Source of the DNA: Gluconobacter morbifer G707
GTDB taxonomy: Bacteria > Pseudomonadota > Alphaproteobacteria > Acetobacterales > Acetobacteraceae
Assembly (NCBI RefSeq): GCF_000234355.1
Contig: NZ_AGQV01000010.1
Location: 186,001 to 250,000 of the forward strand
Direction: 5' to 3'
DNA length: 64,000 bases
In this document: in pieces, positions 50,604 to 59,667 of the stretch
How the letters are laid out: each line of letters begins with the position of its first letter
Numbering within the stretch: position 1 is the first letter of the stretch
Position numbers and translations under genes: made by a program
Notes under the pieces: model-generated
Databases searched by the model: none
What the model was told of the DNA's origin: nothing
Seen by the model: only the letters and a program-made list of their open reading frames with translations

Positions 50604-53117
50604 ATGCCCATGAGCAAGTGTTTCGGACCCAAGGCTTTCCTGATGTGCGGTGCGACTTTCAGTACGCTCGTATCGTTCTACCCACCAGTGTTGGGTTCGA
50701 CCGCCCGGGCAAAAACGCCGACACATTCCACCACGAAGATTCGCAGGCATACCGTGACGCCCCCGGCAAAAGTCACGGCAACGGGCACGTCCCGTGCCGC
50801 CCGCCGGACGTCAATCGTCTCGAAAGCCGCGCCGGAAGAAATGCGCGTCACAGGCACGGCATCCACCGGACAGTCCGTGATGAATACATCGACGCCAGTG
50901 CATAGCACCACACAGGTCACGGTCGTTTCCGGCAGCCAGCTTCTGGCGACCGGCCAGACAAATGTCATGCAGGCACTTGCACAGGCTTCCGCGGCCATTA
51001 CGTCCCCGCCGCAGTCTGGCGTAGGCAATAGCGGCTTTATCCAGACCATGCAGCTTCGCGGACAATCAGCCGATGATACGCTGATCCTTGTCAACGGACA
51101 TCGCCGTCATATCGGTGCGAACTTCAACGCCAATGCAGGTCCGAACTGGGGCACCGAGCCAACGGACATTTCGCTTATCCCGATTTCGGCTATTGACCAT
51201 ATCGAAGTCATCACGGAAGGTGCATCGGCTCTTTATGGTCAGGATGCGCTGGCCGGCGCTGTGAATATCGTTCTCAAACAGAAAACTCACGGTGGCTCGG
51301 TCAATTTCCAGAATAGCGGTTTCTATGCCGGTGACGGCCAAGCACTGAATGGCTATGCCGACTACGCAACAGCTCTTGGCAAAAGCGGCGGCTATCTCGA
51401 TCTGGCGGCACAGGTCACCCACCAGTTGCCAACCAATCGCAGCGGTCTCTTTGTAGGACAGCTCTACCCGGTCGGAGATTCCAGAAACGAGACAGCAAAT
51501 CGCGATGTGCAGCGCGGTCTGGGCATTCCGAAATCCACTCTGGAAACCCTGAGCGAGAACATGTCGGTCCCGGTAGGAGAAGGTCTCAATCTCTACAGCA
51601 CATCGACATTCAGCCATCGTAAGGCGCATGTGGCCGAAACCTATCGGAGTGCCGGAAACAGCCTGACCGATATCAATCTGTGGCCTAACGGTGCGCAGCC
51701 CTATATCGGCATGGACCAGTACGACTTTGAAACAGACAACGGCATTAAGGCTCATAAATTCGGTTTTGCCTGGGACGCCTATGTCAATTATGGCCGTGAT
51801 GATCAGGCATATTCAACCCTTGACAGCAATAACATTACCCTTGGGGATGCCAGCCCGCGCGATTTCTACGACGGCAAGACCATAACCTCTGAACTTTCAA
51901 CCGGTTTGCGAGGCTCCCGTTTCTTCCATACATCGTGGCTTCCCAAACCGATCGCCCTGCGCTTTGGCGGTGAATACCGGCGGGACACCTTCCAGATGAC
52001 TGGAGGAGAAGAGGACTCATGGATCGGACTGGGCGCAACAGATCATGCGGGCAACGTACCACTCGCCGTAACGAACCGTGGCCGTGATATTTATGACGGA
52101 AACGTCAATCTGGATTTCTACGTTACGAAAAAATGGGAATGGACCTTAGGTGGTCGTGCCACGAGCTACAGCCACCTTGCCACCGTCACAACGGGATCGA
52201 TCGGAACGCGATACAATTTCAACAAGCACTGGGCGATCCGCGCCAGCATCAATACTGGTTACCGCCCGCCAACCCTTGGCCAGACCTATTATTTCTATAA
52301 CGCGCCCTTCGCCAACTATGCCGTGGATCAGCTTCCCAACAGCAGTAATGCCGCAAAGGCGCTCGGTGCCGGCCATATCAAGGGCGAATATTCCCGCAAC
52401 TACAGCATCGGTATCGATGCCACCCCGGTCAAGAACTGGAATGTTACCGCCAATCTCTATTACATCGCTATCAATGACCGTCTGGCCAGCACCACGACGC
52501 TTGGCGGCTCAGGCGTGGCTGACATTCTCGCCGCCTCAGGCCTGAACAACGTCACCTACGCATCGTATTACACGAATCCCATCAACACCCAGACCTATGG
52601 CGGCGACGTCGATACTAATTACACGCTGCACACCAAACGCGCGGGCACCTTCCGCTTCGACTTCACATTCAACTATTCTGACAACGAGATCCGCAGCCGC
52701 AACAAAACGCCGTCCGTGCTGGCCAATATGGGCCTGTCCACGTTCAACACCTATGCCGAAGAGATGCTTCTGCACTCTGCACCCAAGAACCGCGAAAATC
52801 TCTCGGTCAACTGGAATTACGGCAAATGGAACGTCATGGTACAGGAGCAACGCTACGGTTCCATCATCTTCCTCGCCAGCCCCACGGCAGCACCGATGGA
52901 ACAGCGCCCGGCGTTCCTGACCAACATGTCCGTCAGCTACAAGATCCTACCAAGGTGGAGTGTGACGGTGGGAGCAAACAACCTTGGCAACAAATACCCG
53001 ACCCGTGTCCCCAAGGCGACTGCCGCGCCGCTCTTCAATGAATACAAGTACGCCTATTACTCACCTTACGGTTTCAACGGCGGCATGTATTATATCCAGA
53101 CAGGGTTGACCTTCTAA
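50604..53117 (+). CDS. TonB-dependent outer-membrane receptor
   Basis: 837 residues. A long N-terminal region rich in Thr and Ser follows the signal-like start (FLMCGATFSTLVSFYPP). The plug domain contains MQLRGQSADDTLILVNGHRR and IEVITEGASALYGQDALAGA, followed by a 22-strand beta barrel ending in the aromatic GMYYIQTGLTF. It takes up a large or scarce compound with energy from TonB. Divergent from LysR 2 and upstream of the MFS transporter, so probably the first step of the locus. Confidence 0.9.
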   Translation: MPMSKCFGPKAFLMCGATFSTLVSFYPPVLGSTARAKTPTHSTTKIRRHTVTPPAKVTATGTSRAARRTSIVSKAAPEEMRVTGTASTGQSVMNTSTPVHSTTQVTVVSGSQLLATGQTNVMQALAQASAAITSPPQSGVGNSGFIQTMQLRGQSADDTLILVNGHRRHIGANFNANAGPNWGTEPTDISLIPISAIDHIEVITEGASALYGQDALAGAVNIVLKQKTHGGSVNFQNSGFYAGDGQALNGYADYATALGKSGGYLDLAAQVTHQLPTNRSGLFVGQLYPVGDSRNETANRDVQRGLGIPKSTLETLSENMSVPVGEGLNLYSTSTFSHRKAHVAETYRSAGNSLTDINLWPNGAQPYIGMDQYDFETDNGIKAHKFGFAWDAYVNYGRDDQAYSTLDSNNITLGDASPRDFYDGKTITSELSTGLRGSRFFHTSWLPKPIALRFGGEYRRDTFQMTGGEEDSWIGLGATDHAGNVPLAVTNRGRDIYDGNVNLDFYVTKKWEWTLGGRATSYSHLATVTTGSIGTRYNFNKHWAIRASINTGYRPPTLGQTYYFYNAPFANYAVDQLPNSSNAAKALGAGHIKGEYSRNYSIGIDATPVKNWNVTANLYYIAINDRLASTTTLGGSGVADILAASGLNNVTYASYYTNPINTQTYGGDVDTNYTLHTKRAGTFRFDFTFNYSDNEIRSRNKTPSVLANMGLSTFNTYAEEMLLHSAPKNRENLSVNWNYGKWNVMVQEQRYGSIIFLASPTAAPMEQRPAFLTNMSVSYKILPRWSVTVGANNLGNKYPTRVPKATAAPLFNEYKYAYYSPYGFNGGMYYIQTGLTF

Positions 53118-53143
53118 GACTTACCGGAAAAAGGCGCAGTTTC

Positions 53144-54397
53144 TTGCAGACAGTTTCCCAGACGGTTCCAGAAGATCGCCGGCCTTTCCGGTTCGTTATT
53201 TATGCCCTGACCATCGCCATGTGCGTGATCTGTTACGGAGACCGGGCTGCCCTGTCCGTGGGCATGCCCCAGATCGCACGCGAATTTGCCCTCACACCCG
53301 GGGAAACGGGCTGGGTCCTGTCCAGCTTCCTCTGGTCCTATTTCATTCTCAACCTTCCCGGCGCGATCCTTCTGGACCGCTTCGGGGTCCGTATCATCGG
53401 TGCGGCAGCGGTCGCGCTGTGGTCGATCGCCATGATCCTCGGCAGTCTGACCGCCACCGTCCCTGCCTTCATCGCCACCCGCATTCTTCTGGGCGTCGGC
53501 GAAGCACCTACCTTTGCTCTGGGCAACAAGGTTGTCCGGGCCTGGGCGCCCCTCCATGAACGGGGCCTCATGATGACTGCGTTCATCTGTGGCATTCCCA
53601 TCGGACTGGCCTGTGGCGCCGCATCCGGCGGATGGCTCATCGCCCATTACGGCTGGCGTGCCGCGTTTTCACTCCTTGGCGCCCTGGGGCTGGGCTGGTC
53701 TGTGATCTGGCTTCTGATCCATCCCCGACCGATCCGCGGCACGACCACAACACCGTTCGCTCTGATCTCAGTGCCAACCCTGTTCCGCTCTCCGGCTTTC
53801 TGGGGCGTCGTGATTGCGCAGTGCTGCGCAAACTATGCCAACTTCCTGCTGATGTCCTGGCTGCCGATCATCATGCGCCAGACGCTGCATCTGAGTCTCG
53901 AACAGTCCGGAGCTTACACGGCATACTGTTATGTTGGTGCCGCCGTTCTCTCGATCACGGCAGGACGGATTGGCGAAACGCTTGTCCGTCGGTCGGATCT
54001 GGCGCGCGGCGCGCGGCGCAAGGTCGTATGCCTCTATCTCGTGCTGGCATCGATGATGGGCTTCCTTCCCCTCTGCAGCACGACAGGCACCGTCATTCCG
54101 CTTCTCGCCGTCTCCATGGCTTTCATGGCGGGTGGAACGGGTGCAAACATGGCCCTGCTGGCTGACCTGCTGGTGGAAGATGAGATCCTCGGCTCCGTCA
54201 CCGGCCTGACACTGACCTTCTCCAACGGGCTCGGCATCCTGGCTCCCGTCATGACAGGCTATCTTCTGGAAGCCACCGGCAATTTCCATGGCGTCTTCTA
54301 CATTACGGGCGTCATCATCCTGTGCGGCGCCCTTGCCGCCGCCCTCCTCCCACGACGTCCATTCCATGGCCGTCCCCAGCTGGATCACGCCACATGA
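53144..54397 (+). CDS. MFS transporter
   Basis: 417 residues with 12 hydrophobic helices. The first loop signature is YGDRAALSVGMPQIAREFAL (anion:cation symporter-like subgroup), with LDRFGVRIIGAAAVALWS after helix 3. It would carry the substrate from periplasm to cytoplasm. It begins 26 bases after the TonB gene and its TGA overlaps the ATG of pxpB, so it belongs to the pxp operon. Confidence 0.92.
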   Translation: MQTVSQTVPEDRRPFRFVIYALTIAMCVICYGDRAALSVGMPQIAREFALTPGETGWVLSSFLWSYFILNLPGAILLDRFGVRIIGAAAVALWSIAMILGSLTATVPAFIATRILLGVGEAPTFALGNKVVRAWAPLHERGLMMTAFICGIPIGLACGAASGGWLIAHYGWRAAFSLLGALGLGWSVIWLLIHPRPIRGTTTTPFALISVPTLFRSPAFWGVVIAQCCANYANFLLMSWLPIIMRQTLHLSLEQSGAYTAYCYVGAAVLSITAGRIGETLVRRSDLARGARRKVVCLYLVLASMMGFLPLCSTTGTVIPLLAVSMAFMAGGTGANMALLADLLVEDEILGSVTGLTLTFSNGLGILAPVMTGYLLEATGNFHGVFYITGVIILCGALAAALLPRRPFHGRPQLDHAT

Positions 54398-55035
54398 CAC
54401 GCATTCACATGGCAGGCGCAGGCGGCCTTCTTCTGGATGCTGCCGATGGCCCGTTCAACAACACGACACAACGCCGCATCTGGGCCACCAGCCGCGAACT
54501 GAACACGCGACAGGACGTCGTCCAGACCATTCCGGGCGTGAACAACCTTCTTGTTATGTTCGATGCCGCCGAAACCGACCCGTCCGACATGGAAATTCTT
54601 CTTCGGGATATCTGGACCCGGGCCTCTGCCGAAAAGGTTCCCTCCCGCGAAATCGAGGTTCCCGTTGTCTATGGAGGTATCTTCGGCGAAGATCTTGCCA
54701 CTGTAGCGCGGTTCGCGGGGCTGAGCGAGGAAGAAACCATTGCTGCCCATATGGCCGGCCGCTACAGCGTGGCCGCCATCGGCGCCATGGCGGGCTTTGT
54801 CTATCTGACCGGCCTTGATCCGCGACTGGCCATTCCCCGCCGGGATTCTCCGCGCCTGCGCGTAGAGGAAGGCGCCGTGGTCATCGGCGGCGGCCATGCC
54901 GGAATGATGCCCTGCACCTCACCGTCAGGCTGGCACATTCTTGGCCGGACGGATCTCTGCCTCTTTGACGCCTTCCGTCCCGAACCCGGCCTCCTGCGGC
55001 TGGGCGACACCATCCGCTTCGTGAGAGCCGCATGA
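54394..55035 (+). CDS. pxpB: 5-oxoprolinase subunit PxpB-like (KipI/AHS1)
   Basis: 213 residues of the AHS1 (KipI) family, equal to the first half of the urea-carboxylase carboxyltransferase domain. Conserved blocks: NTTQRRIWATSRELN, VVYGGIFGEDL, RYSVAAIGAMAGFVYL with GLDPRLAIPRR, and VIGGGHAGMMPCTSPSGWHI. Starts with an ATGA overlap at the MFS stop and ends overlapping pxpC by 4 bases. With PxpC and PxpA it would hydrolyse 5-oxoproline or a similar lactam using ATP. Confidence 0.92.
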   Translation: MTRIHMAGAGGLLLDAADGPFNNTTQRRIWATSRELNTRQDVVQTIPGVNNLLVMFDAAETDPSDMEILLRDIWTRASAEKVPSREIEVPVVYGGIFGEDLATVARFAGLSEEETIAAHMAGRYSVAAIGAMAGFVYLTGLDPRLAIPRRDSPRLRVEEGAVVIGGGHAGMMPCTSPSGWHILGRTDLCLFDAFRPEPGLLRLGDTIRFVRAA

Positions 55036-56003
55036 TCGAAATCCTGACGGGATCTTCCCTCAACACGATCCAGGACTTCGGTCGCCGCCATGCAATGGCC
55101 ATGGGCGTGGCGCAGGGCGGTGCCATGGACCGTCTGGCGCTCAGCCACGGCAATCTGCTTCTCGATAACCCGGTAGATGCTGCCGGGATCGAGATCGTGT
55201 TCTTTCCTTTCCGTATCCGCTTCCACGCCGAAACCTCCTTCGCCGTCACCGGAGCCGCCTGCCCTGTCACGCTGGATACCCTGAAACTCCCTCGAGACTG
55301 GGCCATTACCGCCCAGCCCGGGCAGACACTGACCATACGGGCTCCGGAACAGGGAGCCCGGTGCTATCTGACAGTCCGGGGTGGTCTGGATGTGCCCTCA
55401 GTACTGGGCGCCCGTTCGACTGACCTGAAAGGTGGCTTCGGCGGCCTTGCGGGACGGGCACTCCAGAAAGGTGACCGTCTTGCCTGCATGCCCGCCGGTA
55501 CGCTCCGCCTGCCCGCCGCAGGATACGGCCTCTCCCACCCATGTCCGCTACCTTCCGCAGACGGCACATATATCCGCGTTCTGCCCGCTGCCGAGCATGA
55601 CGTTTTTACACCCGAAAGCCTGCAGACCTTCCAGACGGCATCCTGGACCCTCACGCCCAGCGCCAACCGGATGGGCTATCGACTGGAAGGCCGGGACAGG
55701 CTGGAACTGACACGCTCGCTCAGCCTGTTTTCCCACGGCATCCTGCCCGGAACCGTTCAGGTTCCACCTGCGGGACAGCCGATCATCCAGATGATGGATG
55801 CCAATACCTGCGGTGGTTATCCCAAGATCGCCACCGTCATCGAACCGGATCTGCGCCTGCTGTCCCAGACAGCCATCGGCGCTTCGGTCCATTTTCAGGA
55901 AATCACGCGCGATGAAGCGGTTCAGGCCATCCGTCAGGAAGCCGCGAACCTGCGCGTGCTCGCTGCGGAGATTTCCAGACTTCGCACACAGCTCGTTTTC
56001 TGA
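55032..56003 (+). CDS. pxpC: 5-oxoprolinase subunit PxpC-like (KipA/AHS2)
   Basis: 323 residues of the AHS2 family, the second half of the urea-carboxylase carboxyltransferase fold. TIQDFGRRHAMAMGVAQGGA is the signature start, MDRLALSHGNLLLDNPVDAA the next block, and YLTVRGGLDVPSVLGARSTD the core. Near the end GQPIIQMMDANTCGGYPKIA is kept. Overlaps pxpB by ATGA and is followed by pxpA after 38 bases. Confidence 0.92.
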   Translation: MIEILTGSSLNTIQDFGRRHAMAMGVAQGGAMDRLALSHGNLLLDNPVDAAGIEIVFFPFRIRFHAETSFAVTGAACPVTLDTLKLPRDWAITAQPGQTLTIRAPEQGARCYLTVRGGLDVPSVLGARSTDLKGGFGGLAGRALQKGDRLACMPAGTLRLPAAGYGLSHPCPLPSADGTYIRVLPAAEHDVFTPESLQTFQTASWTLTPSANRMGYRLEGRDRLELTRSLSLFSHGILPGTVQVPPAGQPIIQMMDANTCGGYPKIATVIEPDLRLLSQTAIGASVHFQEITRDEAVQAIRQEAANLRVLAAEISRLRTQLVF

Positions 56004-56041
56004 AGCCTCATCCTGTTTTCATGTCCGGGAGTTCCCACACC

Positions 56042-56806
56042 ATGACCGCCAAGACAATCGATCTGAACGCCGATCTGGGCGAGAGCTTCGGCCACTACAC
56101 GATGGGAAATGACAGCGCGATGCTGGACATCGTGACCTCTGCCAACGTCGCCTGCGGTTTCCATGGGGGTGATCCGGAAGTCATGGCCGAGACGTTCAGG
56201 ATCGCCCGGGAAAAAGGGGTCTCCGTCGGCTCACACCCCGGCTTTCCGGATCTGTGGGGCTTCGGACGCCGTGTCATGCCCTTCACCCCGGCGCAGATCG
56301 AACGGATCGTGGCCTACCAGATGGGCGCGGCCCAGGCGCTCGCCACCTATTCGGGCCATCGCATGACCTATATGAAAACCCATGGCGCCTTGGGCAACCT
56401 TACCGAACGCGATCCTGCCGTCGCCGAAGCCATCGTGAATGCGGTCAAGGCCGTGGACCCGAACCTCCCCATCATGGCCATCGCCCTGAGCCATCTTGAG
56501 CGCATCGGCCGCGAGCGGGGTTTGACCGTATTCTCGGAAATCTTCGCAGACCGTGCCTATACGGAAGACGGACATCTCGTATCCCGCAAGGAGCCGGGCG
56601 CTGTTCTGCATGATGCGGATTTCGCAGCCGCACGCGCCGTCCGGATGGTGCAGGCCGGAGCCATTGAAACCACCTCCGGAAAGATGCTGTCCACACGCAT
56701 CGATACGATCTGCGTGCATGGTGACAATGCGGAATCCGTCGAGGTCGCACGCAAGGTCCGCTCGGGCTTCGAAACCGCCGGCATTGCCGTACGTGCCCTG
56801 ACCTGA
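56042..56806 (+). CDS. pxpA: 5-oxoprolinase subunit PxpA-like (LamB/YcsF)
   Basis: 254 residues of the LamB/YcsF family, a TIM-barrel-like deacetylase-fold protein. IDLNADLGESFGHYTMGND at the start, ANVACGFHGGDPEVM with the metal-site residues, SVGSHPGFPDLWGFGRR, and the last block GDNAESVEVARKV. The ATG at 56042 with CCGGGAG upstream gives the standard start; 56021 is also in frame. Follows pxpC and precedes the biotin carrier. Confidence 0.94.
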   Translation: MTAKTIDLNADLGESFGHYTMGNDSAMLDIVTSANVACGFHGGDPEVMAETFRIAREKGVSVGSHPGFPDLWGFGRRVMPFTPAQIERIVAYQMGAAQALATYSGHRMTYMKTHGALGNLTERDPAVAEAIVNAVKAVDPNLPIMAIALSHLERIGRERGLTVFSEIFADRAYTEDGHLVSRKEPGAVLHDADFAAARAVRMVQAGAIETTSGKMLSTRIDTICVHGDNAESVEVARKVRSGFETAGIAVRALT

Positions 56807-56831
56807 AGCAGACCGGAAGGCTGACCGCTCC

Positions 56832-57272
56832 ATGATCCCCGATCTCAAGATCCTTGATGCCCTGATGTCCCGGATGAAGGCGCTGGGCATCACAGAACTC
56901 GACTACTCGCGTGACGGCGAACATATCCGGCTGGTACGCGGTGGGCAGGAAACCAGTCCGCAGGTGCCCACCAACCAGCCAGCGATTCCTTCGCTTTCAT
57001 TCGGCGAAACAGCGACGGCTCCAGCTACAACCACTATAGAAGCCCCGATGCACGGCCAGTTCTATGCCTCGCCAGCCCCCGATGCGCCGCCTTTCGTCAA
57101 ACCCGGTGACATCGTGGCAGAAGGACAGCCGCTCTACATCCTCGAGGTCATGAAGACGCTCTCGCGCATCGAAGCTGAATTCCCATGCCGGATCGTCGCC
57201 GTACTGGCCACCAATGCCGAAGCCGTGACGCCCGGGACGCCCCTTTTCACCGTGGAGCCACTCGATGCGTGA
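56832..57272 (+). CDS. Biotin carboxyl carrier protein
   Basis: 146 residues. An N-terminal helix region (to ~60), a Pro/Thr linker, then a C-terminal biotinyl domain starting at EAPMHGQFYASPAPDAPPF. The biotin site reads EVMKTLSR instead of the usual EAMKM, with Lys108 as the biotinylated residue. This is the AccB-type form, but its neighbours (pxpBCA and a biotin carboxylase) suggest a dedicated carrier rather than the fatty-acid one. It ends 8 bases inside the next gene. Confidence 0.88.
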   Translation: MIPDLKILDALMSRMKALGITELDYSRDGEHIRLVRGGQETSPQVPTNQPAIPSLSFGETATAPATTTIEAPMHGQFYASPAPDAPPFVKPGDIVAEGQPLYILEVMKTLSRIEAEFPCRIVAVLATNAEAVTPGTPLFTVEPLDA

Positions 57273-58620
57273 ACCCTGCCGTGTCCTGATCGCCAATCGC
57301 GGCGAAATCGCCCTGCGCATCACGCGGGCCTGCCGTCTGCTCGGGCTGCACAGCATCGGCGTCCATTCCGAAGCAGATACCAGCCTCGCGCATCTGCGCC
57401 TCGTTGACGAAACCATCTGCATCGGCCCGGCGGCCGCTTCTCACAGCTATCTGGACGCTGCCCGCGTCCTGCGCGCCGCCGAACTGACGGACGCCGACAT
57501 CATCCATCCTGGCTATGGCTTCCTGTCGGAAAACGCCGATTTTGCCGAAACCGTGGAACAGTCCGGCCGCATCCTCGCAGGACCGACGGCCGCCATCATG
57601 CGCCTGATGGGCGACAAGATCAGCGCCAAGCAGCAGATGCACCGTTCAGGCGTCCCATGCCTTCCGGGCACGGAAGACGCGCTGCCCATGGATCTCTCCG
57701 AGGCACAGGCCATCTGCGACGCCATCGGCTATCCCCTGATCGTCAAGGCGGCAGGTGGAGGTGGCGGGCGCGGCATGCGCGTGGTCATGACAGCGGATGA
57801 ACTGCGCGAAGCGATTGAAACGGCACGGGAAGAAGCAGACCGCGCCTTCGGCAATCCGGCAGTCTATGCCGAACGCTTCCTTCAGCACCCCCGCCATATC
57901 GAGATCCAGGTCCTGGCTGACCGGCAGGGCAATGCCGTCTGGCTCGGCGCACGGGACTGCTCCATCCAGCGCCGCCATCAGAAGCTGATCGAGGAAGCCC
58001 CAGCCATTGGCATCGATCCACAGGCTATCGCCGAACTGGGCGAACGCTGCGCCCGTGCCTGCACACTGATGGGTTATACGGGTGCGGGTACCTTCGAATT
58101 CCTGTACGAGGATGGCGCGTTCTCTTTCATTGAAATGAACACGCGCCTTCAGGTCGAACATCCGGTCACGGAAATGACAACCGGCATCGACATCGTCCGC
58201 AAACAGCTCCTCATCGCGATGGGACAACCCCTCTCCTTTACACAGGCCGACATCCGCACTGAAGGCCATGCCATTGAATGCCGCATCAACGCCGAAGACC
58301 CGGAGAGCTTCCGTCCCGCTCCCGGGAAAGTCCTGGAATGGCGCGCGCCCGGTGGCCCAGGGGTGCGCATCGATACTCATCTCTATGACGGTTATGTCGT
58401 ACCCCCAAACTACGACTCCCTGATCGCCAAGCTGATTGTCCATGGCACGGACCGTCCGGATGCGCTGAACCGCATGCACGCCGCGCTCTCCGAAATGCAG
58501 ATCACCGGCATCGCCACCACCATTCCCCTGCATCTGCGCCTGATGAATGAGCCCGGAGTCCGCGAAGGCAGCGTCAGCGTGCATTATCTCGAAGCCCTCA
58601 TGCGAAAGTCCGCTTCATGA
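57265..58620 (+). CDS. Biotin carboxylase (AccC-like)
   Basis: 451 residues, the ATP-grasp enzyme that carboxylates biotin. VLIANRGEIALRITRACRLL starts the N-terminal domain; KAAGGGGGRGMRVV is the glycine-rich lid; HIEIQVLAD, RDCSIQRRHQKLIEEAP and EMNTRLQVEHPVTEMT bind ATP and bicarbonate. Length is as for AccC. A second accC would be expected elsewhere for fatty acid synthesis; here the gene is coupled to a carrier and to the AHS1/AHS2 pair, the arrangement of a split urea-carboxylase-like enzyme. Confidence 0.9.
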   Translation: MREPCRVLIANRGEIALRITRACRLLGLHSIGVHSEADTSLAHLRLVDETICIGPAAASHSYLDAARVLRAAELTDADIIHPGYGFLSENADFAETVEQSGRILAGPTAAIMRLMGDKISAKQQMHRSGVPCLPGTEDALPMDLSEAQAICDAIGYPLIVKAAGGGGGRGMRVVMTADELREAIETAREEADRAFGNPAVYAERFLQHPRHIEIQVLADRQGNAVWLGARDCSIQRRHQKLIEEAPAIGIDPQAIAELGERCARACTLMGYTGAGTFEFLYEDGAFSFIEMNTRLQVEHPVTEMTTGIDIVRKQLLIAMGQPLSFTQADIRTEGHAIECRINAEDPESFRPAPGKVLEWRAPGGPGVRIDTHLYDGYVVPPNYDSLIAKLIVHGTDRPDALNRMHAALSEMQITGIATTIPLHLRLMNEPGVREGSVSVHYLEALMRKSAS

Positions 58621-59015
58621 CTTTTCTTGAAGATCTTCTGAACGACCTTCCGAAGCTGGTGGACACGATGAGGCATCACGATGTCCATCATTTTTCCTGG
58701 AAAAACGAGACGGGTGCGTTCGCCCTGACAGTGGCTGCAAATCCGTGCCAGGTACCACAGGAACGGCCTGTCGCCCTGCCCCCGAAAGTTGAGGATCTTG
58801 CTGTACTCAGTCCCGAAATGGGCATTTTCCGTCCGAATGGCCTGAGCGACGGCCAAGTCGTCCGCACCGGTGATATCGTGGGATTTGTGGAAACGAATGC
58901 ACTCCGCCTTCCTGCCACAGCTCCGGCGGACGGCAGGCTCGGCGAGGCGCTGGTCGAGAACGGCGCTCCCGTAGGCTATCACGATATTCTTTTCCGGATT
59001 CATCCGGATGGCTGA
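58617..59015 (+). CDS. Biotinyl-like carrier protein lacking the lysine
   Basis: 132 residues. Residues ~60-130 follow the biotinyl/lipoyl fold (LSPEMGIFRPNGLSDGQVVR, GDIVGF, ADGRLGEALVENGAPVGYHD), but where the carrier at 56832 has EVMK this one reads ETNA, so Ala95 replaces the biotin lysine. It cannot carry biotin as such and may be a structural or regulatory part of the complex. The ATG overlaps the biotin carboxylase stop (ATGA), and it is the last gene of the operon. The assignment to the fold is by pattern only. Confidence 0.65.
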   Translation: MTFLEDLLNDLPKLVDTMRHHDVHHFSWKNETGAFALTVAANPCQVPQERPVALPPKVEDLAVLSPEMGIFRPNGLSDGQVVRTGDIVGFVETNALRLPATAPADGRLGEALVENGAPVGYHDILFRIHPDG

Positions 59016-59025
59016 TACGATGCTG

Positions 59026-59601
59026 TCAGAGGGATGCGGCCGAGCGGGACGCCTGTTCGTAAAAGCCCGTCAGGACACGCAGCGCCTTGGCAACTTCGGC
59101 AATCGTGACGTCACCGACTTCCCGGTTCTGGGGAATATGCTCGAGCAGGCAGATCCGGCGCAGGCGGGCATATTCCATGCAGGCCTCACGACCCTTCTGC
59201 GTGGTGCTGACGAACACTTCCTTACCACGACGCTGACGCTGGATCAGCCCGTGCTCATCGAGCTTCTTCATCGCATAGTTCAGATAATGCCGTTCGGACA
59301 GGTTCAGGGTGAACATCAGATCCGAAATGCTTTTTTCCCGGTTCCGGTGATTGACACTGTGAAGGATCAGCGTGTCGAGCGCCGAAAGATCCGGCTGTCC
59401 CGCCGCCGCCATGCCACGCGACATCCAGCGGTGAAACGCATGGTTCACAACGGTCAGGGCAAATTCAAATTCGCTCAGATCCTCATTTCCCGGGATCGCC
59501 AGATGAGACGAGGACACGATAAAGGCCCGTTCCATATCTGCAACATCGGGTGTCGCCGGTGACCGGCTCTCGCCTTTCGTGTCCTTCATGATCCTTCTCA
59601 C
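59026..59601 (-). CDS. MarR-family transcriptional regulator
   Basis: 191 residues with a winged helix: SAFDTLILHS-like helix (LSALDTLILHSVNHRNREKS), ISDLMFTLNLSERHYLNYAM and the wing IQRQRRGKEVFVSTTQKGRE. A long N-terminal part of about 40 residues precedes the domain. It is divergent from hyuA with 66 bases between starts and convergent with the operon carrying the biotin genes, so it may control both. The ligand is unknown. Confidence 0.85.
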   Translation of the reverse strand: MRRIMKDTKGESRSPATPDVADMERAFIVSSSHLAIPGNEDLSEFEFALTVVNHAFHRWMSRGMAAAGQPDLSALDTLILHSVNHRNREKSISDLMFTLNLSERHYLNYAMKKLDEHGLIQRQRRGKEVFVSTTQKGREACMEYARLRRICLLEHIPQNREVGDVTIAEVAKALRVLTGFYEQASRSAASL

Positions 59602-59667
59602 TCCCTTTCAGCCCGCATTCTTCCGAAGCGCTTCACGATACTCTAACCCGATACGGAAAACATAGGC

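Noticed and set aside
57646-58584. Minus-strand open frame of 312 codons opposite the biotin carboxylase
   Set aside because: Mirror of a highly conserved ATP-grasp gene; no independent support.
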